Below, piece after piece: positions 14,395-22,872 of a stretch of 27,703 nt of DNA; position 1 is the first letter of the stretch, and each line of letters begins with the position of its first letter. The position numbers were made by a program, and so were the translations under genes. The notes under the pieces are model-generated. The model did not search any database. It worked only from the letters and a program-made list of their open reading frames with translations, and was not told where the DNA came from. This stretch comes from an uncultured Bacilli bacterium (GTDB lineage Bacteria > Bacillota_I > Bacilli_A > RF39 > UBA660), in assembly GCA_947626425.1 (NCBI GenBank), contig CANQRX010000007.1:1-27703 (forward strand). Direction: 5' to 3'.

Positions 14395-14420
14395 AAAAAA
14401 AAGCTATACAAAATTGTTAG
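14395..14420 (-). terminator. Probable terminator of lysS
   Basis: On the minus strand CTA-ACA/TGT-(A)-TAG forms a short stem with one bulge, followed by C and eight T. It starts 3 bases after the lysS stop. The stem is weak. Confidence 0.4.
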
Positions 14421-14422
14421 AC

Positions 14423-15883
14423 TTAATCTTTTGGTTTCATTAAAGGGAATAAAACAATGTCTTTAATATTTTCACTGTTAGTTAATAATTGAATTAAACG
14501 ATCAATTCCCATTCCCCAACCGCTGATAGGTGGCATTCCATATTCCATGGCACTTATGTAATCATAATCCATTGGCATGGCTTCTTCATCACCACTTGCT
14601 TTTAACCTCGCTTGTTCTTCTAATCTTCTTTCTTGTTCTCTTGGATCAACTAATTCGGAATAAGCGTTAATTATTTCGGCTCCATTAATAACTAATTGGA
14701 AACGGTCGGTAATTGTTGGATCATCATCATTTGCTCTTGCTAAAGGTGATAAACTAATTGGATGCTCCGTTAAATAAACTGGATTTATAATATGAGGTCT
14801 TGCTACTTTTTTATATAATTGATCAATTAAGTTACCATAACCTAAATTTTCTAATGGCACTTCACTTTCAATGTTGATATTTAATTCTTTTATTCTCTTT
14901 AATAAAGATTCTTTAGTATTATATTCTTTTATATCAATATTTGCATATTTTAATAATAATTCACGAAAACTTACGCGAGGCCATTTTCCACTTAAATCAA
15001 CCATTTTGTCTCCAACTTGAATTTGTAAAGTTCCAAAAATATTTTGTATAATTGTTTGTAACATTTCTCTTAATAAAATCATATTATCTTCATAATTTAG
15101 GTAAGCACCGTATCCTTCAATCATTGTAAAATCTTGTAAATGCGTGGTATCCATTCCTTCATTCCGAAAACAACGGGCAATTTCAAAAACTTTGGTAAAA
15201 CCACCAACAATAGCTCTTTTTAAATAAGTTTCGGGAGCAATTCTTAAATATAAATCAATATCTAAAGCATTATGATGTGTCACAAATGGTTTTGCTGTGG
15301 CTCCACTTGCTTTATTGTTTAAAATTGGTGTTTCAATTTCAATGTAGCCAATACTGTCTAAATAATTTCGTAATTCTTTAATAAAACGACTTCGAAATAA
15401 AAATTTCTTTTTTTCATCTTCATTCATTATTAAATCAACATAACGTTCTCGATAGATCATTTCTTGATCTTCTAGGCCATGAAATTTTTCTGGAAGTGGC
15501 TTTAAAGCTTTTCCTAAAAAAGTTATTTTACTAGCCCGAATGGTTTTTTCGCCAGTATGAGTTGTAAAAACTTCTCCTTCAACACCAATAAAATCTCCTA
15601 AATCATAATCACTTTTAAAAGTTTGGTATTCTTCTTCCCCAAGCATATCCATTTTAATAGAAATTTGAATTCGACCTGTAATATCCCCAATTGTTATAAA
15701 ACTCATTTTTCCCATTTTACGCATTAAAACAATCCGACCGGCAACTGAAACATTAGTTACACCGTCTTCAAGCTCTTTGGCATCTTTAATTTCATAATTA
15801 GTTTCAAAACGTTCAGGATATGGATTTTTAATGGTTGATAATTTTTCTCTTCTTACCATTTCTTGTTCTGTAAATTCTCTCAT
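14423..15883 (-). CDS. lysS: Lysine--tRNA ligase (class II)
   Basis: The 486-residue enzyme charges tRNA-Lys with lysine using ATP. An N-terminal OB-fold anticodon-binding domain (VAGRIVLMRKMGKMSFITI) is followed by the class II catalytic core: motif 1 around IEIETPIL, motif 2 CFRNEGMD...DFTMIE, and motif 3 GWGMGIDRLIQLLTN ending in DIVLFPLMKP. Where most LysRS read HNPEFT, this one has HLQDFT, a variant I have seen in minor LysRS branches. Length is slightly under the usual 490-505. The start has an AAGGAGG site. It is a single gene, read toward surface protein 1. Confidence 0.95.
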   Translation of the reverse strand: MREFTEQEMVRREKLSTIKNPYPERFETNYEIKDAKELEDGVTNVSVAGRIVLMRKMGKMSFITIGDITGRIQISIKMDMLGEEEYQTFKSDYDLGDFIGVEGEVFTTHTGEKTIRASKITFLGKALKPLPEKFHGLEDQEMIYRERYVDLIMNEDEKKKFLFRSRFIKELRNYLDSIGYIEIETPILNNKASGATAKPFVTHHNALDIDLYLRIAPETYLKRAIVGGFTKVFEIARCFRNEGMDTTHLQDFTMIEGYGAYLNYEDNMILLREMLQTIIQNIFGTLQIQVGDKMVDLSGKWPRVSFRELLLKYANIDIKEYNTKESLLKRIKELNINIESEVPLENLGYGNLIDQLYKKVARPHIINPVYLTEHPISLSPLARANDDDPTITDRFQLVINGAEIINAYSELVDPREQERRLEEQARLKASGDEEAMPMDYDYISAMEYGMPPISGWGMGIDRLIQLLTNSENIKDIVLFPLMKPKD

Positions 15884-15905
15884 AAATGTTTCCTCCTTGC
15901 TTATA

Positions 15906-15934
15906 ATTTTAAAATAAAGGCTTGAAAATTACAA
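15906..15934 (-). promoter_or_regulatory. Promoter of lysS
   Basis: TTGTAA (15929-15934), a 17-bp spacer and TAAAAT (15906-15911) on the minus strand, with the lysS ATG about 23 bases downstream. No T-box-like leader fits in this space. Confidence 0.55.
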
Positions 15935-16037
15935 TGTTTATTTAAAATAAAATTTCAATTTCTAAAAAAAGGAAATTTCTTCTTTTAGAGAAATATATAA
16001 GTAGAAAGAGAAATTCTTTCTTAGAAAGGATGGTTTC

Positions 16038-16907
16038 ATGCCTAAAGAAAATAATTATTATTTACTAAATGACCGAGTTGTTAAAAAACTATTTACCAAT
16101 GGTTCTAAGGCTAGCAAAGAATTTATTTTCCTTATTATTTCTTATGTTACTAAAATTCCTTTTGCTGATTTAGAAAAAAACTTTGAATTTATTCACCCCC
16201 AAATTGGGATTAATAAAAATATTATAAACAGTGAAGCTGACGTTGTTATCGAAACAGATAATGCTTATTATTCTTTTGAATTTAATTATGGTAATTATTA
16301 TGGTTTATCTCAAAAAAATTTTTCTTACGTATGTATTCTTTATTTAAGGCAAATTAACAATAATAAAGATTATAAACTATTGAAAAATGTCTATAGTATT
16401 AACTTTGATAGTTTTGATTATTTCCATGTAAATAGATTGATTTATCGCAGTGAAATGCTAGAAACTGAACTATATAAAAAAAGAAATTTAAAAGTAGTTT
16501 ACATCGATATAAATCTTGAATATCTCAGAAGGTTAGATTATAATGAAATAAAGAAGAAAGATGCATTTACAAAGGCTTTGTATATATTCGTATGTAATGA
16601 CGAAGAATTTTTAACAGAATTATATGAAGGAGATGAATTTATGAAAGAGCTTAGGAAGCAAGCTGATAAAATTGTGCAAGATTTTGATTTATTAATGTAT
16701 TATGATAAAGATAAATTAGACCAAGAAGTAGTTTTTAACAATGGCTTTGATAAGGGACATGATTCTGGTTTTAATGAAGGGCATACTTCTGGTTTTAATG
16801 AAGGCCTTATTGCGACAGCTAAAAAGATGATAAAAATGAACCTTGATTTAAAAACAATAGCTAAGGCAACGGGCTTAAAACCAAGTGAAATTCAAAAATT
16901 AATTTAA
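16038..16907 (+). CDS. Rpn-family (PD-(D/E)XK) recombination-promoting nuclease / putative transposase
   Basis: The 289-residue protein matches the Rpn/PDDEXK_2 layout. The N-terminal block reads NDRVVKKLF. The nuclease core is SEADVVIETDNAYYSFEFN near residues 73-91, where the family normally has D...(E)xQ/K. The C-terminal tail has GFNEG repeats and the helix pair MIKMNLDLKTIAKATGLKPSEIQKL typical of the family. Such proteins nick or cut DNA and promote recA-independent recombination, and are often scattered in many copies in gut Firmicutes. The last catalytic position is Asn here, so activity is uncertain. The ribosome site is AAAGGATG. The gene stands alone and ends at a terminator. Confidence 0.82.
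   Translation: MPKENNYYLLNDRVVKKLFTNGSKASKEFIFLIISYVTKIPFADLEKNFEFIHPQIGINKNIINSEADVVIETDNAYYSFEFNYGNYYGLSQKNFSYVCILYLRQINNNKDYKLLKNVYSINFDSFDYFHVNRLIYRSEMLETELYKKRNLKVVYIDINLEYLRRLDYNEIKKKDAFTKALYIFVCNDEEFLTELYEGDEFMKELRKQADKIVQDFDLLMYYDKDKLDQEVVFNNGFDKGHDSGFNEGHTSGFNEGLIATAKKMIKMNLDLKTIAKATGLKPSEIQKLI
16743..16808 (+). repeat. 24-base in-frame tandem repeat in the Rpn-family gene
   Basis: Two and three-quarter units of 24 bases encode GFDKGHDS, GFNEGHTS and GFNEGL. The second and third units are nearly identical at DNA level (GGTTTTAATGAAGG). The number of units could vary by slippage without breaking the frame. Confidence 0.75.
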
Positions 16908-16919
16908 ACATCTATCATG

Positions 16920-16951
16920 AGAGGAGTACTTTCTAGGTTCTCCCCTTTTTT
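16920..16951 (+). terminator. Terminator of the Rpn-family gene
   Basis: AGAGGAGTAC pairs with GTTCTCCCCT (8 of 10 pairs) around a 7-base loop, followed by a T run. It begins 12 bases after the stop codon. Confidence 0.7.
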
Positions 16952-16984
16952 GTTTTAACATTAAATAAAATATTAATCCATATT

Positions 16985-17027
16985 AAAAAAGGGCTATATG
17001 CAAAATTATGCGACAGCCCTATTTTTT
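16985..17027. terminator. Bidirectional terminator between convergent genes
   Basis: AGGGCT/AGCCCT (16990-16995 and 17015-17020) is flanked by an A run on the left and a T run on the right, so it can stop transcripts from the Rpn-family gene and from the zinc-ribbon gene. Confidence 0.65.
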
Positions 17028-17093
17028 AAATTATAATTTTCAATTTGGATAGTTTATCTAAAACTTTTCAAAAATATTAGATATTTTGCAAAT

Positions 17094-17636
17094 TTATTTT
17101 AAATACATTCCTTTGCGTTTTTTAAAATAAATGAATGTACATATTCCAAAAGCTAATATTCCGGCTCCAACTGCTGTAATTAATATTCCAATTGCTGATC
17201 CAAACTCTGGAAAAAAAGAACCTAATTCTTCCGCAGCGGTGGCACTTTTTAAGGAAACACCAAGTTGAATTAATAAACCCATTATTAAAAATAAAAATCC
17301 TCCAATAGCTTCTAATACACTATAAATTAAAGCCAAAATTCGGCCAATTTTACTTCTCATTATTAAAAAGATTGATGTAGCTCCTTGAAAGATAGCTAAA
17401 AATAAAAGTGTTGTTTGAAAATCACTCAAAAGCTGAATAAAATTTGAAACAGAACTTAAGACTAAAATAACAATTATAAAAATTGCATAAGCCATAGGCA
17501 TATTAGTATTTTGAACATTCATAGGTTGATTAACTGTTGCTTGACTACCTATATCAACATAGTCCGTTCCCCCACAATTTGGACAAGCAATTAGATTATT
17601 ACTAAAAGTTTGACCACACATATTACACTTTTTCAT
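17094..17636 (-). CDS. Zinc-ribbon membrane protein of unknown function
   Basis: The 180-residue protein begins with a zinc ribbon (CNMCG and CPNCG, 12 residues apart) exposed in the cytoplasm. A flexible N/Q-rich linker follows, then four hydrophobic helices (near residues 47-68, 75-93, 102-125 and 148-170), ending in a basic tail YFKKRKG. Many Firmicutes encode such zinc-ribbon plus multi-pass proteins without known function. The ribosome site AGGAGTGAG lies about 4-5 bases before the ATG. It is a single gene with no clear partner; ligA lies upstream, 77 bases away on the same strand, so read-through is possible. Confidence 0.75.
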   Translation of the reverse strand: MKKCNMCGQTFSNNLIACPNCGGTDYVDIGSQATVNQPMNVQNTNMPMAYAIFIIVILVLSSVSNFIQLLSDFQTTLLFLAIFQGATSIFLIMRSKIGRILALIYSVLEAIGGFLFLIMGLLIQLGVSLKSATAAEELGSFFPEFGSAIGILITAVGAGILAFGICTFIYFKKRKGMYLK

Positions 17637-17713
17637 TAACTCACTCCTATATTTTTATCATATCTAAATAAGAGTTTAAAAACTATGTTAAATTAATTTA
17701 TTTACATCAAAAT

Positions 17714-19723
17714 TTACATTTCGCCTAAATCTTTAAAAACACTTAATAATTTTTCTTCATCCCATATTTCAATCTGTAAATCTAGGGCTTTTTGATATTT
17801 ACTCCCAGGACTATCTCCTACAATTACAAAGTCCGTTTTTTTAGATACACTTCCACTTGATTTAGCCCCATATTTTTCTAAAATTGCAGTTATGTCATCC
17901 CGATTCATAAAGGAAATTGTTCCCGTTAATACAAACTTTTTCCCATTTAATAAATCATTTTCCAAAATCTCTTCACCGGTATAATTCATATTTAAACCTA
18001 GTTCCTTTAATTCGCAAATTAACTTTTGGTTTTCTTCATTATGAAAATAAGCAAAAACATTTTTAGCTAAAACCGGTCCCATATCCCTTATTTTTTGTAA
18101 GTCCTCTTCGGTTGCCATCATTAAATTATCAATTGATTTATAAATTCGAGATAGCATTAAAGCTGTTTTATCACCAATTCCTAAAATTCCTAAACCAAAT
18201 ATTAGTCTTTCCATACTATTAGTTTTACTTATTTCAATGGCTTCCAATAAGTTATCAACACTTTTATTACCAAAACCTTCTAGTTCGATTAAATCTTGAC
18301 GATGCGTTTCTAATTTATAAATATCCGTTATGTTTTTGATAAAACCTAAATTAAAGAAGTCTTCCATAATTCGTTCCCCAAAACCATCAATGTTCATCGC
18401 ATGGCGACTAACAAAATGAATAAGAGATTCAATGTGTTTGGCCGGACAACTTGGATTTAGGCAATAATGATCAACTTGACCTTCTTTTTTTTCTAATTTA
18501 CTTCCACAAATGGGACAATTTTCAATCATTTTAAAAACTTGCTCTATGCCAGTTCTTCTTTCTTTTTTGGGTTCTACTACTTCAGGAATAACATCACCAG
18601 CTTTACGAATCGAAACCACATCCCCAATTCGTAAGTCTTTTTCAATAACATAATCTTCATTATGAAGGGTAGCCCGTCTTACCGTTGAACCCATCACAAT
18701 AACCGGATCTAACACCGCATTAGGGGTAATTCGGCCCGTTCTTCCCACTGTAAAAATAATGTCTTGTAGTTTAGTTAAAACTTCTAAAGCTGGAAATTTA
18801 TAAGCAATTGCCCATCTTGGATATTTAGATGTAAAACCTAGTTGTTGTTGCATTTGTAAATCATTAACTTTAATTACAACTCCATCTATATCATAACTTA
18901 GTTCTTCTCTTTTCTGAGCATATTCCGAAATAAAGGCCAAAATTTCTTCAATATTATGAACTAATCGGTTACAAGGATTAACTTTTAAACCTAACTTTTT
19001 CATATATTCTAAAGCTTCATAATGAGTTTTTAATCCGTAATCTAATGGGTTAGGCAAATGATAAATCCAATTGTTTAATTCTCTTTTGGCGGCAATAGAA
19101 GAATCAAGTTGACGAATAGAACCAGCCGCGGCATTTCGACAATTTTGCAATTTATTTAAACCCAATTGTTCTCTTTCCAAATTAAGTTTTGCTAAAACAT
19201 TCTTAGGCATATAAATCTCGCCGCGAATTTCAATCGAAACATTTTCTCGTAATTTTAAAGGAATTGCTTTAATCGTTTTTACATTGTGAGTAATATCTTC
19301 ACCCACTAAACCATTCCCGCGGGTTGCCCCACTTACTAAATTACCATCAACGTATTTTAAACTTACACTGACGCCATCAATTTTTAATTCACAAACATAT
19401 TCAGGATTAAAACCACTTTTTCTAATTCGTTCATCAAAAGCTTTAATTTCGTCCTCATTAAAAACATCCGGCAAAGATAACATCGGAATATCGTGGGTTA
19501 TTTTTTTAAACTTGTCAATTACTTCGCCACCCACTCTTTTCGTTGGACTTGTGTCTTTTGCTAAGGAAGGATTAGCCTTTTCTAAATTTTCTAATTCTCT
19601 TAATAAGCTATCAAACTCCGCATCACTTAAAGTTGGATTAGCTAAAACATAATATTCATAATTAGCCTCATCAAGAATTTTTGTTAACTCATCTACTCTT
19701 TTTTTTGCATCCTCTATACTCAT
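17714..19723 (-). CDS. ligA: NAD-dependent DNA ligase
   Basis: The 669-residue enzyme seals nicks in replication and repair using NAD+. In order: Ia domain with NYEYYVLANPTLSDAEFD, the adenylation motif CELKIDGVSVSLKY with the nucleotidyl lysine, GEDITHNVKTIKAIPL, the OB domain with TVGRTGRITPNAVL, a four-Cys zinc finger (CPICG and CLNPSCP), helix-hairpin-helix repeats around DGFGERI and GIGDKTA, and a BRCT domain from about residue 590 (GKKFVLTGTIS). The ATG at 19723 is chosen: it has AAAGGA upstream and gives the normal length. A longer reading from 19768 would overlap the preceding gene. It lies 13 bases after the nucleotidyltransferase gene in one operon. Confidence 0.96.
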   Translation of the reverse strand: MSIEDAKKRVDELTKILDEANYEYYVLANPTLSDAEFDSLLRELENLEKANPSLAKDTSPTKRVGGEVIDKFKKITHDIPMLSLPDVFNEDEIKAFDERIRKSGFNPEYVCELKIDGVSVSLKYVDGNLVSGATRGNGLVGEDITHNVKTIKAIPLKLRENVSIEIRGEIYMPKNVLAKLNLEREQLGLNKLQNCRNAAAGSIRQLDSSIAAKRELNNWIYHLPNPLDYGLKTHYEALEYMKKLGLKVNPCNRLVHNIEEILAFISEYAQKREELSYDIDGVVIKVNDLQMQQQLGFTSKYPRWAIAYKFPALEVLTKLQDIIFTVGRTGRITPNAVLDPVIVMGSTVRRATLHNEDYVIEKDLRIGDVVSIRKAGDVIPEVVEPKKERRTGIEQVFKMIENCPICGSKLEKKEGQVDHYCLNPSCPAKHIESLIHFVSRHAMNIDGFGERIMEDFFNLGFIKNITDIYKLETHRQDLIELEGFGNKSVDNLLEAIEISKTNSMERLIFGLGILGIGDKTALMLSRIYKSIDNLMMATEEDLQKIRDMGPVLAKNVFAYFHNEENQKLICELKELGLNMNYTGEEILENDLLNGKKFVLTGTISFMNRDDITAILEKYGAKSSGSVSKKTDFVIVGDSPGSKYQKALDLQIEIWDEEKLLSVFKDLGEM

Positions 19724-19736
19724 TTTGCATTCCTTT

Positions 19737-20642
19737 CTATTCCCATAAATGGAAGGGATAATCACCATTTTCTTTTAACTCATTTAATCTTTTTTTAACT
19801 ATTTCTAAATCACTTTTATAAGTCATCCCAAGCCAAGGCGAAGTAGCTTTATAACAAGTAATTGTTATTTGCTTATTAGCTAAATATTTTTCTAAACATT
19901 CCGGCAATAAAGCTTCATTATTTAAAATATAATTTTTATCATTTTTAAAAAAGTCTTCGAAATATTTTTTTAAAATATCTAAAAAATCAGCTGTAAAACC
20001 AAAGATATTCATACTAACTAAGGTATCTTTAGCAATGGTAAAAGCTTCATCACCATTTAAGGGACTAGCTATAATATGCCCATTTTTATTTTCAATACTA
20101 CATTCAATTATTTTTTGTAATTGATTATTATTAATTTGACAAACTCCTCTTTTAACTGAACCAGCTAGAGACTGAGTTACATAATAAGGATAAGTAACCG
20201 CTACATAATGACTTGGTGCCTTATTTTCTTTAAAAAACTTAACTAATTGTTCATAAGCGTTAAAACCATAAAAATCATCAGCATTAATAACGGCAAAATT
20301 TCCGATAATTTCTTTAGATGCCGCAAGAATTGCTTGCACGGTTCCCCACGGCTTAGTTCGAAGACCCACAATTTCTTTATTTTCATAAGGAATATCATCG
20401 ATTTTTTGAAAAGCATAACTAACCTTAATTTTGCCTTCTAAACGCACCCCAATTGTCTTTTTAAAATCATCATAAAGTTCTTCTTTAATAACAAAAACAA
20501 CTTTCTTAAATCCGGCTTTAATCGCATCATAAACCGAATAATCAATCAAAAAATTACCATCATCATCAACAGGTTCAATTTGTTTTAAACCACCAAAGCG
20601 ACTTCCCATTCCGGCAGCCATGACAACTAAAGTTAAATCCAT
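19737..20642 (-). CDS. NDP-sugar-type nucleotidyltransferase
   Basis: The 301-residue protein has the nucleotidyl-transferase fold signature at its start (VVMAAGMGSRFGGLKQIEPV), then GTVQAILAA and the metal-binding INADDFYG near residue 120. It should couple an NTP to a phosphorylated sugar or similar small molecule, making an activated precursor for cell-surface polymers. The substrate cannot be read from the sequence. It is placed between pcrA (14 bases upstream) and ligA (13 bases downstream), with a GAAGGAAG ribosome site, so it is co-expressed with DNA-repair genes although functionally unrelated as far as can be seen. Confidence 0.82.
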   Translation of the reverse strand: MDLTLVVMAAGMGSRFGGLKQIEPVDDDGNFLIDYSVYDAIKAGFKKVVFVIKEELYDDFKKTIGVRLEGKIKVSYAFQKIDDIPYENKEIVGLRTKPWGTVQAILAASKEIIGNFAVINADDFYGFNAYEQLVKFFKENKAPSHYVAVTYPYYVTQSLAGSVKRGVCQINNNQLQKIIECSIENKNGHIIASPLNGDEAFTIAKDTLVSMNIFGFTADFLDILKKYFEDFFKNDKNYILNNEALLPECLEKYLANKQITITCYKATSPWLGMTYKSDLEIVKKRLNELKENGDYPFHLWE

Positions 20643-20656
20643 TTTCTTCCTTCTTT

Positions 20657-22741
20657 CTACATTTTCTTTAAACTTTTATGGTTTTTCATTAATTTTCGAA
20701 TTCCAAAATTTTTACTAAAAGCAATTGTTAAAATCGTTTTATCAATACCAACGACAACACCCCGACCATATATGGTGTGCATCACGACATCGCCAACATT
20801 ATAGCTAACATCCTCATCATTGTACATACTATCTTTTGAGAAGCTACTTTCATTTATTTTATTACTTTGATCCTCTTCAATTAACGAAGCATCAATTTCA
20901 CTTAAAAACCGACTAGGCATATTAAAGATTTCTTTACCATATAACATTCTTCGTTTGGCATTAGTTAAATACAATTTTTTCCGAGCCCTCGTTAAAGCAA
21001 CATAACACAAGCGTCTTTCCTCTTCTAATTCCTCAGCTTCAAACATTGCGTTTTGATGAGGAAATAATCCTTCTTCCATGCCAACTACAAAAACAACATC
21101 AAACTCCAAACCCTTGGCACTGTGCATGGTCATTAAAGTTACAACGTCGCTTTCTTCTTTATGTTCAGACATATCAGCAACTAAACTTATTTCCTCTAAA
21201 AAATCTTGCAAATTGACCGAACCAGTTTGCTCTTCAAAAGTAGCTGTAATACTTCGAAATTCCATTAAGTTATCTAATCTTAATTCATCTTCTAAAACCT
21301 GACTGCTTTCTAATTCAGCTTTTATTCCCGTTTTTACTAAAATATCATCAACCAATTCCGTTAAACTTAAAGATTCACTATCTTTAATCAATTCCAAAAT
21401 CAATTCCTTGAATTTTAACTCTTTGCCGGATTCAATAACCTCAAACATACTTTTATTTTCCATCTGGGCTAAATTTTCTAAACGAGCAATGGTTGTTGCC
21501 CCAATTCCTCTTTTTGGGGTATTAATAATGCGCCGTAGAGAAATATCATCATGAGGATTTAAAATCATTCTTAAATAACAAATTAAATCTTTAATTTCTT
21601 TCCGACTATAAAAATAAAAACTACCAACAACTTTATAAGGAATATTAGCCTTTAAAAATTGTTCTTCCACAACTCGGGCTTGAGCATTCGTTCGATAAAA
21701 AACTGCAATTTCTTTTTTACTAATTCCCTCATTTAATAATTTTTTAATTTCATCAATTACTAAAACAATTTCTTGTTTTTCATTCATCGCCACAAAGTGT
21801 TTTAACTTAACACCATCACCACAATTACTCCGTAAATTCTTTTCTTTCCGTTCTTTATTATTTTTAATGACACTATTTGCAGCATCCAAAATCATTTTCG
21901 TACTTCGATAATTATCCTCCAAAGCAATAACTTTCGTATTTTTATAATCTTTTTCAAAATTTAAAATATTTTTATAATTAGCCCCACGGAACATATAAAT
22001 TGATTGATCAGGATCCCCAACCACAAAAAGGTTTTGATATTTTTTAGCTAACAATTTAACAAACTTATATTGAACCTGATTAGTATCTTGGTATTCATCA
22101 ATCAAAATATACTGAAATTTATCTTGGTAATGTTCTAAAACATCATGATTTTCCATAAACAACTTAACAGGCAACACCAATAAATCATCAAAATCAACCG
22201 AATTATTTTGTTTTAAACGAACATTATATTCTAAATAAATTTCATAAGCAATTTTTTCAACTTCCGTATTAAATATTTGCTCAATTTCAACTTCTGACAA
22301 CATTTCATTTTTAATAAAACTTATTCGATTTCGAACATAAGCAGGGGCGATTTCCTTACTATCATAACCTTTATCTTTTAAAATCTTTTTAATTAAACTT
22401 AAAACATCATCACTATCTAAAATTGTAAAATTTCTTGACATTCCTAATTTCATAACATTTTCTCTAATAATTCTTAATCCTAAAGCATGAAAAGTTCCTA
22501 AAAAAGCATTATTTCCAGGAACTATTTTTTCTAACCGTTCTTTCATTTCTTTAGCAGCTTTATTAGTAAATGTTATTGCTAGTATTTGGTAGTCTTTTAC
22601 CCCTTCATTAATTAAATTAGCAATTCGCATCGTTAAAACCTTAGTTTTACCAGAACCAGCTCCTGCGATAACTAAACAAGGTCCTTCCATATGCAAAACT
22701 GCCTTTTTTTGTAATTCATTTAAATCATTTAAATCTACCAT
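20657..22741 (-). CDS. pcrA: ATP-dependent 3'-5' DNA helicase PcrA/UvrD
   Basis: The 694-residue helicase carries every SF1A motif at normal spacing: LNELQKKAV (Q), AGAGSGKTKVLT (I), TFTNKAAKEM (Ia), LIDEYQDTNQVQ (II), VGDPDQSIYMFRGA (III), NYRSTKMIL (IV), TMHSAKGLEFDVVF (V), and EEERRLCYVALTRARK (VI), plus a complete 2B domain. The C-terminal tail YNVGDVVMHTIYGRGVVVG is the Tudor-like domain by which PcrA binds RNA polymerase. The ATG at 22741 is preferred: GAGG lies 9 bases upstream, and a TTG-started extension would contain it. It heads the pcrA-nucleotidyltransferase-ligA operon. Confidence 0.95.
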   Translation of the reverse strand: MVDLNDLNELQKKAVLHMEGPCLVIAGAGSGKTKVLTMRIANLINEGVKDYQILAITFTNKAAKEMKERLEKIVPGNNAFLGTFHALGLRIIRENVMKLGMSRNFTILDSDDVLSLIKKILKDKGYDSKEIAPAYVRNRISFIKNEMLSEVEIEQIFNTEVEKIAYEIYLEYNVRLKQNNSVDFDDLLVLPVKLFMENHDVLEHYQDKFQYILIDEYQDTNQVQYKFVKLLAKKYQNLFVVGDPDQSIYMFRGANYKNILNFEKDYKNTKVIALEDNYRSTKMILDAANSVIKNNKERKEKNLRSNCGDGVKLKHFVAMNEKQEIVLVIDEIKKLLNEGISKKEIAVFYRTNAQARVVEEQFLKANIPYKVVGSFYFYSRKEIKDLICYLRMILNPHDDISLRRIINTPKRGIGATTIARLENLAQMENKSMFEVIESGKELKFKELILELIKDSESLSLTELVDDILVKTGIKAELESSQVLEDELRLDNLMEFRSITATFEEQTGSVNLQDFLEEISLVADMSEHKEESDVVTLMTMHSAKGLEFDVVFVVGMEEGLFPHQNAMFEAEELEEERRLCYVALTRARKKLYLTNAKRRMLYGKEIFNMPSRFLSEIDASLIEEDQSNKINESSFSKDSMYNDEDVSYNVGDVVMHTIYGRGVVVGIDKTILTIAFSKNFGIRKLMKNHKSLKKM

Positions 22742-22760
22742 TTCTATCAACCTCAAAAGT

Positions 22761-22769
22761 ATTTTACCA
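22761..22769 (-). promoter_or_regulatory. Extended -10 promoter of the pcrA operon
   Basis: The minus strand reads TGGTAAAAT, about 20 bases before the pcrA ATG and immediately after the terminator of the upstream gene. The -35 is weak. Confidence 0.45.
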
Positions 22770-22776
22770 AAAACTT

Positions 22777-22831
22777 AAAAAAAAGAACAGTCTTTCATTT
22801 TTTAGATAAAAATTAAAAAATAGGACTATTC
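22777..22831 (-). terminator. Terminator of the gpmI / HExxH-protein unit
   Basis: On the minus strand GAATAGTC pairs with GACTGTTC (one G-U), with an inner ATTTTTTA/TAAAAAAT helix, followed by eight T. Confidence 0.75.
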
Positions 22832-22872
22832 AGATTTGTTTTTTACAAAATTTCTTAAAACCATATTCTTTA

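Noticed and set aside
15884..16037. A T-box leader for lysS
   Set aside because: The lysS promoter leaves a leader of only about 15-20 bases, too short for a T-box.
16038..16907. An intact transposable element around the Rpn-family gene
   Set aside because: No terminal inverted repeats or target duplications were found on either side; only ordinary terminators flank it.
19724..19768. A longer N-terminus for DNA ligase
   Set aside because: The extension overlaps the preceding gene and lacks a ribosome site; the ATG at 19723 has one and gives the normal LigA length.
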